DNA of 64,000 bases from Gnetum montanum. Taxonomy: Eukaryota; Streptophyta; Gnetopsida; Gnetales; Gnetaceae. The stretch spans positions 1,226-65,225 of the forward strand of contig MNCI01030919.1 in the NCBI GenBank assembly GCA_015680685.1, given 5' to 3'. The notes under the pieces are model-generated. The model worked only from the letters and a program-made list of their open reading frames with translations. It did no database searches and had not been told where the DNA came from. Positions 1-11,600 of this stretch are shown in pieces. Position numbers and translations under genes: made by a program. Position 1 is the first letter of the stretch. Every line of letters begins with the position of its first letter.

Positions 1-2555
1 TTTCATGTAGGTGGACCCCAACATCAAAAAGAAATGGGTTCAATGGTGCTATGGTGTCAACCATATGGAGTATGACATGCTCACACTAGCAAAAAGAATC
101 CACTACAAGATTGCATCCTTTCATCTAAACCCCACAGTGAGACCTAGGAAGATCACTACTTTTTCTACCCATGTGTGTGCTACTTTAAGTAGGAGATTCC
201 CCATCAACCTTCCACAACTAATCTATCTGGAGATAGAAAAGTGGTTTAAGAAGAATGAACGTGGAAGGAAGGCACTTCCTTTCCCATGCCTCATCAGAAA
301 ACTATGTCTAAGGGGAGGAATAGTCCGCTATATGAATGATGATGTCTGACATGCTCCAATAGATAATTGGGTGGAGATGATGAAGGATAAAAAAACCTAC
401 AACAACCATTTAAGAAGAGGAGTAGTAGCCACCATGTCCACCTACCATTTAGAAAATTATGCCAAATGTTGCTACAACATCCCAATGGTTGCATGAATAC
501 CAAGAATAGCTCTTCAACAAGCAAGAGCAATGAGTAGGGATAAGTGATGGAGACCCATCTTTGTACTAGCCAACAATGAGTCACCTAAATGAGGTGGCCC
601 AAATAGTTAGCCTAATGGAAAGAGGTAGATCCATTTTCTCTGCCTACCAAACACAACTATCTACGAGGTCAAATCTTAGTGCTAAAGAGGTAACAGTATA
701 TCTCTCAAAATAACAGCCACTTCAAGAGATTTCTAGGAACATCGTGACCTTCTTAGTATGCTTGGAGAAAGGTGAGGGGGTAACAGTACTTGTGATGTAG
801 CACCAAGAACAAGAAATTGTAGTAGAGGTGGTTGCTGATAGAATTGCCAAAACACTCAATGCACCTACAACGTCTGTACCAGACATCATTACACTTAAAG
901 ATGTATAAACATCCATAAGGATCCTAAGCAACAGATTAAGGATAGCATAGCATGAACAACTTCTGATCTAACTAGTGGGAACCAGGCAGCTGCTTCTGGA
1001 TGTTTATGATCTTCCAGATAGTATTATTGTAACCAAGTCAAAGTTGCTAAAGGCAAAGGGCAAAAACATTATATTGAAAGGGTAACTAAAAGTATCCAAG
1101 AGGCTAAATAAATGCTTAGTTGCTAAAGTTGCTAAATTGAGGGCTTAGATTGCCAACCTTACATTTCTCAACTCAACATTGACAAGAGATGAAGCTCTTT
1201 AATGACTTCACACTAGTTTGAAAGGGGTTGAGGGTGTAGTGAGAAAATGGTGTTCTATCAATCCTTGGCAAAGGCCATCCAACACAAGATTCATAAGGCC
1301 TTGGATCTAACCTACTAGGAGAATGTGCAACTAACTGCAAAAAACCATCACCTGTAAAACATTGATTCGCATAAACAATAGTTGATCGATTTTATCCATC
1401 AGTAGCAGGAGCAACTAGCCAGAGCAAACACAAAGTTAAGGAGATTAGCAACTAAAAATAGAAACCTCTACATGGAGGAGGTCCATTCCCTTCACCAAAA
1501 GACTACAATAGAGGTACTTGCCTAAAAATCAGAGGCTCTCAAATTCAAGAGAGTCAAGGATCACTACAGAGACAAGGTTAGCCTACAGAAAGAAGTAAAT
1601 GAGAAACATATTCAAGTGGTGAAGGCAAAGGTGAACAAGACCCTTCAACAACTCCAACATGGACGCAAATCATGGCAACCCATCATTGATGGGATTGATT
1701 AGTATAATAAAGTAGAAATTTTCCTGAAGGAGTTGCAGATAGAGGAAATGTTGGAATACATAGAGCTTGCCAATCTCTAGTACGTAAACCTGGCTATGTT
1801 GACTATTAGACGACCATGTTTAGAACTAGAAAAGTAGGTGGCCAGCTTATACTTGTTGTATGAGGCCAAGTTCAAGCACCACAAGGACATCAAGAAAAAG
1901 CTTGTGGTGGCAAACATTGAACTCGAAGTTCTCAAGCTAATACACTGATCAAAGATCTGTTGCTGAGAACCTAGCCAAAAGAATGAATGACTACTAGGAG
2001 TTGTAGAACGCAATGAGGGTGTTTGATGTCGAACATAAACAATTCATTGCTTAGTTTGTCAATGTCAAGAAGCTATTCCTAGTAATGCCTTGCCCATGGG
2101 ATATCCCCATTCCAGCCCCACATTAGTGATTTCATGTGGATTATGAATGATCCCCAAGAAACGAAGAGAAAATAAAGGCCTTACTGTATGCCTTTCACCT
2201 TCCACCAAAGGTAATAGCCATAGCAAGATAGACACAACTACCTTAGCCACCATGTGCACCCGAAGTTGGTGAAGGTCCTTCAAAACCTCAAGAGCCTCCA
2301 CTACTTGGGACTCTTTGATCTTCTCAACCACCTTCATGCCATCAAAGGATGTGTTGTTCAATTTTGAGTATTCATGTTATGGTGTTCAATTTTGTGTCAT
2401 GAACACCATCAATTTTTGTAATGATGTTGATTTGTACACTCGGGCACTCAGTTTTGTTATGTTAGTTTATTATGTCAAGAGTCAGTCAATAATCCCATAC
2501 CTTCCTAATTTTGTAAAATAACTTAAGAACAAATTTTCATTTAGTCGTGGGGGTA
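1..2555 (+). pseudogene. Athila-like element G: post-pol ORF3 relic and 3' internal region
   Basis: Residues read from position 11 share spaced residues with the better preserved ORF at 39012-39476 of element B, especially a segment ending FPCLI(R/K)xLC followed by a Gly-Ile and a Tyr-x-Asn-Asp stretch. From memory this resembles the 'putative plant transposon protein' domain found downstream of pol in Athila-type Ty3/gypsy elements; I cannot run the profile. After position 349 the frame is broken by many stops, but the composition (Lys/Glu/Gln/Leu-rich, up to about 2290) matches the coiled-coil-like tail in B. The sequence runs into a purine-rich tract (GTGGGGGTA, 2547-2555) directly before the LTR, as expected of a plus-strand primer. 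The 5' part of the element is outside the window. Function of this ORF in plant elements is not settled; it occupies the env position. Confidence 0.6.
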
Positions 2556-3451
2556 TGATGAAGTGTCAAAGTGTCATGTCGATAGGCCCTCATTGATGTG
2601 GCCTCGTCAATGGGCCCCTATCTATGTGGTGTTGCCCTCTCAACGGGGTCGTATCAACGTAGCATTTGCTGCGTTTATGGGACCCCATGGACATAGCTCC
2701 ATAATAAAGTCTATAAATACGTCCTCACCAACCGTGTTTATGGGAGGTTAAGTCATAGTTTAGCAAAGCTCTTGCAATTTTGTCATTTGAGAGTTAGAAT
2801 ATTTCTCTAAGTGCCCACAACAAGAGTTAGAAAGTGTATGGATCTTTATGTGAGCACTAATGTACCTAAGCACACTGTGTGAACGGTAATAAAGATGAGC
2901 CTTTTGATCAAACCTTGCAACACTTAGAATAAATTAATGATTTATTTCTACATTCACTGTTTTCATTAATTATGTAATTAATTAAGCTAAACTAAACTCT
3001 AATTAATTAATTAAGTAATTAAGCTAAATAGATTAAACACATACGTACGATTGCTTTGAGCATAACATACAACACTTGGTAATCCCAATAGCGCTTAACT
3101 CTTGGTAGCCTAACGGTGTTGTATCTATTTAGGATGTGTACGGAAAGTGGAACTAGATACTTATGTTAGAATTAGTTAGAGATGAATTAATTAGTTAGAT
3201 TAAATTAGCTATTAAATTACTTCATTTCTCTATTTTAAGCACCAGGAACATAAAACATAAAATAATAAAAATCATATGCCTTGATTACACATCACAAGTG
3301 TAATTAGGAAGACAACGAATGACTATTAGGGCAAGTTCACTTCCTAAAGGCTAGTGTATTGGAAGACATAGAGTCCATGGAATTCGACCAAATCACAGAT
3401 GAACACTTAATGATTCGTATGGTTGAGCGTAGGGGTACATGCCACTCATCA
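2556..3451 (+). mobile_element. 3' LTR of element G (Athila-like gypsy)
   Basis: Starts TGATG right after the polypurine tract and ends CTCATCA, the same termini as the other gypsy LTRs in this window. Length 896 bp agrees with the 837-893 bp of its relatives. U3 contains a TATA box (TATAAATA at 2711) and R a polyadenylation signal AATAAAGAT at 2888, both in the conserved positions. The end of U5 (GTAGGGGTAC...CACTCATCA) is shared with elements A, B and D. The 5-bp flank after it is AAGCA; the left flank is outside the window, so a target duplication cannot be tested. Confidence 0.85.
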
Positions 3452-3637
3452 AAGCAAATCCTATCTCAATAGTTGACTTTGGCTTTATAGGTCTTTGTAG
3501 TAGCTATGGCTCCTACACTAGTACAACAACATGCTAAATTGAACAATATAAGAGCATAACTAAAATGCACTCTTATGTGCATCAAAGGTAAATTCTTATG
3601 ATTTTAATATTTTACCTTTTATGTTTGTTATCTACTA

Positions 3638-3802
3638 ACAATGAAGTGTTAGCCTAAGGGCAAGGGTCTTGGCTTAGTAACTTTGGGTCATATGTTTGAT
3701 TCTATTAGGTACCATTAAGTTATAAATTTTTTTAATAAAAAAATTCTCTAAAAGGAATTCTAAAATTGGTCAAATAGATCCAAGGGGTCTCAATGGAGGT
3801 AA
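3638..3802 (+). mobile_element. tRNA-like SINE, copy 1
   Basis: About 165 bp. Head contains a Pol III A-box-like TTAGCCTAAGGGCAAGG and a B-box-like GTTTGATTCT about 45 bp further on. It aligns along its whole length with 10301-10459, including a shared tail (AAAAGGAATT ... CTCAATGGAGGTAA). Two copies with the same ends in unrelated contexts, plus internal promoter boxes, suggest a SINE. The parent tRNA is not identified. A third, weaker relative lies near 43085-43215. Confidence 0.5.
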
Positions 3803-4544
3803 GTTAAAATTTCAATTTTAGTTGTGGCTATTCTACTCTAAAGCTTATGAAAATGAACCTTTTTTATTTGTAATTTTTAATCATTTTATTAAGAAAGCTA
3901 AGGTTGATATGAGGCACTATAGTTTCCCCTTAATGATCAATAATGTTTATATTTTAATATAGACACCTTTTTATTGAATGATCATCCTCTACCTAAATAT
4001 TGTTCATATAGTTAATTAAAATTTTAATTTTAGTAATCTTTATAATTAAACTATTTCTTGGTTAATTTAACCATATTTTTCTCCATGTGGCGTTAATCAT
4101 ATGAGCTAGAGGTAGGTAGCTAAATCAAGTAACTAATTATCTTGTTGGGTAACAGGTTGTCAGTTCGAGTTACCCTTGAGACATTATTATATTCCTCTAT
4201 AATTATTCTAAAATATCATGTCTTAGGTATACTTATATTCATTCTTTTGATTTTGACACCCATCCTCCCCTCACTTTTCTAAATGGTTTACTCACATTAA
4301 CATCAAAGTTGTATAGAGTATGTAAAAAATAAGTCATATATATATATATATATATTAATTTGGAAAAAAAATGTTCATTTTAGTATTTTTGTTTTCAAAA
4401 TTTCACTTCATCTTGATGATTTACATTAAGGATTGCGAGGCAACCATGCCCCATCCAAGCTATTTGTTAATTTATTTTATGAAATGTACCCTTCTACTCA
4501 AGCTATTTCTTTGTTTGTTTTATGAAATGCAAATGGAATTTGAT
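3803..4544. other. AT-rich intergenic stretch, no gene seen
   Basis: Contains a (TA)n microsatellite at 4336-4355 and a short direct duplication around 4455-4530 (CAAGCTATTT ... TTTTATGAAATG). No coding or RNA feature recognised. Confidence 0.6.
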
Positions 4545-6275
4545 ATATTTATTATCTTCTTGTAAATGATGATGGGGTGAAAATTGAAAGTGTTTAAGAT
4601 GTGCTTGCATTTATTGAAGGTGTACAATCATGCTTAATGGATAAGCATGCATCATCATAAGGTGTAGTATGATTCCTCTTTTAGCAATATTTAAACTTTA
4701 TACATTTTATTTGTTATTCTAAGTGCAATATTTAAAATTTAAGTTTCTTATTTGTTCTTGTGCATTACAAGACATGAGTGTTAACACTATAACAATGAGG
4801 TGTTAGCTAGTGCTAAGATCTTTGATTTAGGAGCATGAAATATAGCTTACATGATTTGTACCTTAAGGTTTCGGTTCAAAAGCCAATGCTAGCACCCAAT
4901 CATAGGATTTGCATCTTGAGGTATAGGGGTCAAAGCTTGGAGGCATGTTCCAAGCATAGATGTATTTATTATCTTTTCCTAATGGATTGTGGGGTAAAAA
5001 TTAAGGTTTATGGTATGCCTCAACCTACTTTTATTGGAGGTATACAGTTATGCATGATGGGTAAGTGCATTATCATACATAATATGTGGCATAATTCCTC
5101 TTTTCTTAAAGCATGATTCCTTCTTTCATGTAGCATGAACAATAAATCAGTGTGGTAGAAATGCAAATGCTTCGATAGATGTTGAATATTACTAGAAGAG
5201 ATAAACTACATAATACATACATCAGAGAAAGACTTGAAGTGGCTTCTATTTTATATAAGCTACAAGAATAGCGGCTTAGATGGTTTGGACATGTGCAAAG
5301 AAGATCAAACAATGAGCTTATAAACAAAGATTGCTACATCACTGTTCAAGGAAAGCCACCAAACGGAAGACCAAAGAAGACATAGGAAAAAAGGATTGAA
5401 GATGATTTGAAGAAACAATAAATAAATAAAGATCTAGCTCTTCATAGCAACGAATGGCAAAAAAGAACTCATGTAGCTGACCCCATTTTGTTGGGACAAG
5501 GCTACGATGATGATGATAATGATAATGATATTAAGTATACTTTTTAACAATATTTAAAATTTAAACAATTTATTTGTTCTTCTAAATGCAACATTTAAAA
5601 TTTAAATTTCTTCTATGTTCCTATGCATCACGCAAGATGAGTGTTAAATATTATAATGATGAAGTATTTGCCAATGCTAAGACCTTTGATTAGGGTGCAT
5701 GAGGTGTGGCTCACATGATTTGCACCTGAGATATAGGGTTCAAAGCCTAATGCCAACATCCATCATATGATTTGCCCCTAAGGTATAAGGTTCAAAGTCT
5801 AGGGCTAGCATCCTATGGTAGTTTGGAAGCATGTTCCAAGCATAGATATATTTATTATATTTTCCTAATGAATATTGGGGTAAAACTTGGAAGGGTTTAT
5901 GTGTGTCTCAACCTACATTTATTGGAGGTGTATAATCATGCATGATGGGTAAGCTTGCATCATCACACATGAAGCATAACATGATTTTTCTTTTTATAAA
6001 GCAATGTGAAAAATGCTAAAGTATATATATTTTTTGTGCTACAAACCCTTTGTGGTCTCACAAAGATGTAATTAAGTATTTCCATTTTCATTTTTTAATA
6101 ATAGTTAAAATTTAAACCTTTTATTTATTATTCTAAATGCAGTATTTAAAATTTAAATCTCTTATTTACTCCTATGCATTATGGGACATGAGTGTTAACA
6201 CTAACAATGAGGTGTTGGTGCATGAGGTGTGACTCACATGATTTACACTTTCAAGTATAAGGTTCAAAGCTCACC
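4545..6275 (+). repeat. Array of diverged ~430-bp repeat units
   Basis: Two near-complete units (about 4677-5105 and 5536-6001) and two partial ones (3' part at 4545-4676, 5' part at about 6100-6275) share the same order of landmarks. These are an AATATTTAAA... AT-rich head, GAGTGTTAA, a SINE-like GAGGTGTTAGC head with GGTTCAAAGCC, GGAAGCATGTTCCAAGCATAGAT, CCTCAACCTACTTTTATTGGAGGT and ATGCATGATGGGTAAG. An RTE LINE fragment lies between the second and third unit. The unit carries tRNA-like A- and B-box sequences, so it may be a SINE fused to a longer body. Copies are roughly 75-85% alike by eye. Confidence 0.6.
5149..5535 (+). mobile_element. 5'-truncated RTE-type LINE, 3' end
   Basis: Frame starting near 5170 reads MLR*ML then a TRRDK-like motif, YIRERLEVASI, and RLRWFGHVQRR, followed by GRPKKT, EWQKRTHVADP and LGQGYDDDD. 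This is the characteristic C-terminus of plant RTE-clade reverse transcriptase ORFs. It ends in a (GAT/GATAAT)n tail at 5507-5532, the usual 3' tail of plant RTE elements. Only the last ~130 codons are present, so it is 5'-truncated. In-frame stops occur where relatives have Trp (TGG to TAG), so it is dead. Confidence 0.8.
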
Positions 6276-6461
6276 CCATCACATAATTTTCATTACCAAT
6301 ACCAATACTAATTTTCATTACCAATACCAAGTACCCATGCCCAAATTACAAGTTCAATTCTGATGAACACTAAATTATAAAATTATATTTTGTTTCAACT
6401 TCACTTTTACGCAATGGCAAGATGCACACGTGCACTCAAAAGTGTGCACAAAAATTACGAA

Positions 6462-6611
6462 CGGGACCCATGACACCCAAAAGTGTACACAGGAATTACT
6501 AATTGGACCATGGCCAAGTTTTTTTTTTGCTGTAACGGGGACCCATGACACCCAAAAGTGTACACAGGAATTACTAATTGGACCATGGCCAAGTTTTTTT
6601 TTGCTGTAACG
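6462..6611. repeat. 75-bp tandem duplication
   Basis: Two almost identical 75-bp copies (ACCCATGACACCC...GCTGTAACG) start at 6466 and 6541; they differ mainly in the length of a poly-T run. A third degenerate part-copy precedes them at about 6430-6465. Near identity means a recent duplication or an assembly artefact. Confidence 0.85.
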
Positions 6612-6659
6612 TTATGTAAAATTTCCCATGCCACCTTCCAGTAACTTACGGCGTTCTTT

Positions 6660-7979
6660 CTATTTTTCTTAATTCTGCTCGTTATATTAAAAAAAATTAA
6701 AACTTAGATAAAAATTTAATTGTACACAAGTAAATTTCCCCGTGACAAGAAGTCACTAATATATGCATCATAGTCGGCGCTCATTTTCTTACCATGTGCG
6801 GGGCATGAGAAACCGTCGATCAAAGCGTGGGCAATGAATGGAGGGTACTCCGTTGCAGTGCATTGTGATGATAGACAGGCGGGTGAGTGAGTGAATGCTC
6901 CCTCTCTTGATAGCAATCTTGCTAGCAGAAGCTAGAAATCGCAGCAGACGAAACTGCCGCAGTGGAATCGCACGTAAGTACGGCAAATATCATCGTCATT
7001 TATTATTCTTTTGCATGGTATCATCATATTGTTCATCTTACTTGCGCTCATTTTGCGCTCTTGTTTTCCAACGCCTCCCAGCAAATCTGCTGTCTACGGC
7101 TACTGCTGCTACTCGTCTGCTCTCAGTTCTGGTTCCGCTTCCAAGTTCCTGCATTAGGTTACGGTTTTGACATGCAAGCACCATGGGTTTTCTGAATTAG
7201 TTTATGTTATCCCTGCAACAAGAAAGACATGGGCAGGATCCACCGTTCCATTAGATCTTCGTTTAGAGATCATTCTTTGGTAAAGTATAGGAACAATAGT
7301 GAAAGAAAAATTGTTGTGATAAAAAGCTAAGCCGCTACAACTTATTCCTGATTATCAACATCCAAGTTCACCTAGATCTGTAGTGTTAGTACTCAATCTA
7401 AGGTTAGTCCTTTGGTTGCTTGAATTCATGTATATCTTTCGAGTTAACCTGAAAAGGATGGCTTATTAATTCATAGAATTGGTAGAGTTGAATGTATTTT
7501 TTAAGATTAGCGTACCGAGATTGCAATCCATGAATATTTTTACGGAAATCAGTATTTTGGTGGTATCTGAGGCATTTAATTTTGTTGAATGTTTTCTTTC
7601 ATGGACATGCCTAATCGACCAATGTAAAGAATTTGGGCAAAGCTGAGTTAATAATGTATTGCTTTTATGTTTTCTTCTTTCTATCCAGATATTTTCATCT
7701 AAGCACTGTAAAATCGTTATGATGTTCATCTTTATGATATAACCTCTGGTATAATTGATATGTTCTTTATGTGTGTCTGAAAGAGGTTGCCATATCAAGG
7801 ATGAAATTCACATGATATTGTCTTCATTTTCTTCTGAATATCAGGATTATTTTAATTGATGAAGTACGAGAAGACAGTTCATACATTTCAGGAATCTTTG
7901 AATTAGAGAAAACTGATTGTGGTAGCAGAAATGGTTCTGGGTGTTAAATAATTCTCTTTATGCGTGAGATTACTGTAAA
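6660..7979 (+). other. Possible 5' part of the kinesin pseudogene; no clear gene
   Basis: Base composition rises between 6780 and 7170, and a good 5' splice site lies at 6971 (CAC|GTAAGTACGG). This could be the promoter and first exon of the decayed kinesin gene downstream, but no motif of that protein is recognised here. The short ORFs at 6895-7195 have no recognisable domain. Beyond 7200 the sequence reads like intron: T-rich, no long ORF. Confidence 0.3.
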
Positions 7980-8965
7980 GGCATAATTTCATACTTAAAT
8001 TTTTTCATCAAATTGCCAAAACTAGTAGTCTGTATTTTAATTTGGGTTAATAGAATGTCTAATTTTTACATTTATAAGAAGTTTTAGCACTTTGCCATTT
8101 AACACCTTGTATGTATAGTTCGTTATCAATATTTTTATACTATAATGCCCTTTTTTTGTTTGGAAACTAAGGCCGAGGAGGAGGCTTCATGAAAAAATCC
8201 GGTGGAGGATCAGACATGACATTATTAGTTTAAGGATAATGTACTCTTTAATGCTATTTTTTAAACAATATAAAGGTTATGCTCTTTCCAGTTTTTAAAA
8301 GCACTCTGATGCCAGCTTGGAGTTGAGGTGTAAGAACCGCTGAAAGCAGGCTGAGAGCTGTTGGAGTGCCATGCTCGATTTTTCTCATTGGGCATCCCAC
8401 GTTGGTCACCAGATATTTTAGAAAGTCAATGTCCTTAGGAGCATGGGTTGGTACTCCTCCATCTTGATTTTTAATTTTTTATACAGGTGAAACTGTGTCT
8501 TGATGAGATTGTTGACTTGAAGAAAGAAGGTTGCAATTTATTGTTATGGCTTTCTTACAAGGTTGTTGATTTAAAAGACAATTGAGGATTATTAAAACCT
8601 ACTGTACATAAAAATATTTGCTTTATGTTGGACAGAATACCGTGAATGTATAATTTTATAAATAAATTGTTTTCATCAACAATTTATTAAAAATAGTGGT
8701 TCATATTTTAATATAAGTTACACAGAATATCTAATTCTTACATATTATAAAAGTTGTTATCACATTGCCATTTAATAACTTGTATTAATAGTTTGCTATT
8801 GCTAGTTAATGTCATTTTTTTTTGTTGTTGTTCTTCTCAGAGAAGAAAGCTTTGTTGGAAAATCTAGTAGAGGAATGGATGAAAATTTGTACGTTTAAGG
8901 ATAATGTATTTTTATTGTCTTTTTTGAATAATATAAATTCGGTGATTTTTCCAACTTACCAATCA
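7980..8965 (+). repeat. Direct duplication of ~320 bp, period ~665 bp, inside the kinesin relic
   Basis: About 7980-8300 and 8645-8965 align throughout. Shared landmarks are TGTATTTTAAT / CATATTTTAAT, ACTTTGCCATTTAA / ACATTGCCATTTAA, a T-rich tract and a purine-rich exon-like piece followed by GTTTAAGGATAATGTA. In both copies the exon-like piece follows a pyrimidine tract, so one ancestral exon was probably duplicated with its introns. The encoded sequence is too short and decayed to assign. Confidence 0.55.
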
Positions 8966-9183
8966 ATTAAAATAAATTAATGGCTGTAAAAATGTTGAAA
9001 CAAAACATAACTTCTTGTACCTTCAAAACACTAACGGTATACCTTCTCAGTACTTTTAAACCTGTTCTTTTCTTTAGTTTGTGTTTTTATGTATCAAATT
9101 GCAGTAGACACAAGTTTTTTATATTTAACTGAACAGGATCTCAAATGATTAATTTGTTTTGGACAGGAAACATAAGAGTTATA

Positions 9184-10290
9184 TATAGTGGCTACATCTT
9201 TGCATTTGGATAACCAGGCTCTAGGAAAATATATACTATGGTAAGTTGCTTTTCCTATTGAGAGAATATACTGTATAAGAAAACAATGTTCTTTGTTGTT
9301 GTTAGGTTTTAAAGGCTTTAGAAGAAGTAATAAAAATGTCATTTTGAAAATTTATGTTTTGCTATGGAGGGTGGACCAAGTGTTCCTTATGACCATACTT
9401 ATGGATTGAATTATAGAGCACTGAAACAAAATTTTGAATTCTGTATGTCATGGAAGGATTCAGTAAATTAGGTGTCAGTTACGGGTGGTAGAAGTATATA
9501 ATGTGCAAGTTAGATCTATTAGCATCGGATTTAAATAAATTTTTTTTTGAGGCAATCTCCTTTATTTGGTGGAAATATGTTGTATTGATATGCGAATTAT
9601 TTTCTACAGATTAAGCTAGAAACTCCTCAACCTCTCTGTATGGTAGATATTCGGTACAATTCTATGAAAAATAGTTTGTGTATACCTATTGTTCGTGTTA
9701 TGTCACCGATGGATACAATAAATGTGATTGACACTACAGAGAAACAAAAGGTTTTATAAACTCTACAGAATGATAACAGTAGTCAATCTCATAGGTATAG
9801 TAAATTTCATAATTCAGTATATATTATATAGTTGCTTATCCTGACGGTGTGTCCAAGCAAAGAATTTGATAATGAAGTCTTTGCTTCAAGGCTGCCTTTA
9901 CCTGGTTGATCTTGCGGGCAGTCAGAAAACACACAAAATTGGAGCAATAAGAGATAGGTTAAATGCAGCAAAGCACATAAAAAGTTTCCTTTCAGCCCAT
10001 GGAGATGTGTTTGCTGCACTCTCTCATAGTAGTTAATATGTTCTTTACTGATATAGCATGTTAGATAGGATTCTTAAACATTCATTATTTGTTTTGTCTT
10101 TTCTTTTAAATACTTTAATGTTAGTAAAAAGTTGTAAACCTATTTATGTTTGTTATGGTCAGAAGGGCAAGCAAAGTTGGTACTGTTAGCTCATGTAAAC
10201 CCAAGTACACTCTTATGATGAGATCCTTAGTACCCTATGTTTTGCAGATCATGCGTCTACCATTCAACTTGGTACCAGAAAGTGGAAGTA
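9184..10290 (+). pseudogene. Kinesin-14-type motor domain, decayed gene
   Basis: Motor motifs appear in the right order with introns between them. The P-loop exon (9184-9240) reads IFAFG*PGSRKIYTM, followed by a 5' splice site GTAAGT. A piece at about 9361-9530 carries GLNYRAL and, after a frameshift, VEVYNVQVR. The exon 9610-9794 ends NDNSSQSH (switch I, normally SSRSH). About 9880-10032 reads LYLVDLAGSQ (switch II) and AKHIKSFLSAHGDVFAAL. About 10160-10290 reads EGQAKLVLLAHVNPS and, after another frameshift, STLCFADHASTIQLGT. The NYRAL and (V/I)xLG signatures fit plant KIN-14. The Gln of the P-loop is a TAA stop and Gly-Lys-Thr became Arg-Lys-Ile, so ATP binding is lost. The exon with the NSKLT motif is missing. 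I infer a dead gene, not a retrocopy, because introns remain. Confidence 0.85.
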
Positions 10291-10300
10291 AACCATTTCC

Positions 10301-10459
10301 CAATGAGGTGTTAGCTTAGTTGCAAGAGACTTGGTATGAAAAACTTAGATCACTGGTTCAATTTCAGTGGACAACACTTAGTTATGGATAAAAAAAGTGT
10401 AAAAGGAATTATGAAACTGGTATGATCTCACAGATCAAATAAGATCTCAGTGGAGGTAA
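10301..10459 (+). mobile_element. tRNA-like SINE, copy 2, inside the kinesin relic
   Basis: A-box-like TTAGCTTAGTTGCAAG and B-box-like GGTTCAATTTC, with the same tail as copy 1 (CTCAGTGGAGGTAA). It starts about 10 bp after the last recognisable motor-domain residues, so it inserted in or just after a motor exon. Confidence 0.55.
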
Positions 10460-10552
10460 ATAAAAACTTGGTTTCAGTTTCATTTGTGAATTAGAAGAGG
10501 ATTATCAAAAGTCAGACTTGTTTTTCCTATTCAATTGTTTACTATCTTTGTA

Positions 10553-10830
10553 CAGATTGCGTGGAGGCTCAGCCAAGACCGGCTGCAAGAATGTTCGATC
10601 ACCTGTAATAGGAATGGGAGATCAGGCTTCACTGATGGCATCAAAAGCAAGCTGGCTCGCTCAGAAAAATCTCCAAAATGTTTTGACCAAATCATTCACG
10701 GAAAATCTCAGATTGTTAACCCTGGAGGAAAGCAAGAATAATTTCTGTACATCAGCTCGACGAATTGATTTGTGCTTGGTAACATCTTCTAGAGGCTCCA
10801 AGTCTGTAAAACCTTTTCAGCAAGAAAGCT
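10553..10830 (+). pseudogene. Probable post-motor exon(s) of the kinesin relic
   Basis: An open frame (10518-10832) follows an acceptor-like TTTGTACAG. It is Ser/Lys/Arg-rich with a short RSPVIGMGDQ stretch, as seen in linker regions after kinesin motors, but no domain is recognised. Assignment rests on position and on the splice-like context only. Confidence 0.35.
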
Positions 10831-10846
10831 GACTTTTAGATAATCT

Positions 10847-11600
10847 TCCTCTAGGTGGGCATCAAAGCAATAATGTCCTAATCTTAAGACAACATGTACT
10901 CCATTAAGGTGGACATTTCTTTTCAGTGACATTTGCAGATTGATGTTGTTTCATTGCGTAGATTTGAGAACTGTCATGCTAACAAAACAGCGGCCTTGTA
11001 AGATGCAAATGGAAGTAAGAACATTGGAAGAAAAGCCTATCATGAAAGCACAAAACAGAAGTGCGATTATCTAAAATTGAGCTTCCTTTCTAAAAATGTT
11101 AGGTTTCACAGATTTGGAGTCTCTCGAATATGTTCTAATCTTAAGACAGCTTTGGGCTCCATTAAGGTGAATATTTTTTTAAACTAGACCATCATTTCAT
11201 TGATATTTGCAGAATGATGTTGCTTCACTGCATGGATCTGAAAGCTGTCGTGCACTGATCTTGCAAGATGTAAATGGAAGTAAGAACATTAACACCTTGT
11301 TGCAGGAGAGAAGTCTAACTTAAAAAACAAAACAAAAGTGCTTTTATGCAAAAGTGGAAAAACTCGTAACTTGCATACAGTTTTTTAGCCTCTCATCTTT
11401 GTTTCTGACTTTAATTGTTTGCTTATCCAGGTGTTCAGCACCGGGTAGACATCTTGGGAAATCAACAGTGTTCAGGGACATTTGCAGAATGATGTTGCTT
11501 CACTGCGTGGATCTGAAAACTGTCAGGACAACAAAGCAGTGATCTTGCAAAATGCAAATGGAAGTAAGAACATTAGCACCTCGTTGCAGGAGAAAATCTT
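10847..11600 (+). repeat. Triplicated exon (three ~275-bp tandem units)
   Basis: Three copies of an exon-like block lie at 10939-11014, 11213-11279 and 11488-11563. Each is preceded by a TTTGCAG acceptor and followed by GTAAGAACATT. Copy 3 is fully open and reads NDVASLRGSENCQDNKAVIL; copy 2 lacks 9 nt, in frame; copy 1 has an in-frame TAA. Start-to-start distances are 274 and 275 bp. Flanking intron sequence is shared pairwise (copies 1-2: TCTAATCTTAAGACA; copy 3 and the sequence after 11699: GGTGTTYAGCACCGGG). The parent gene is probably the kinesin relic upstream. Confidence 0.75.
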
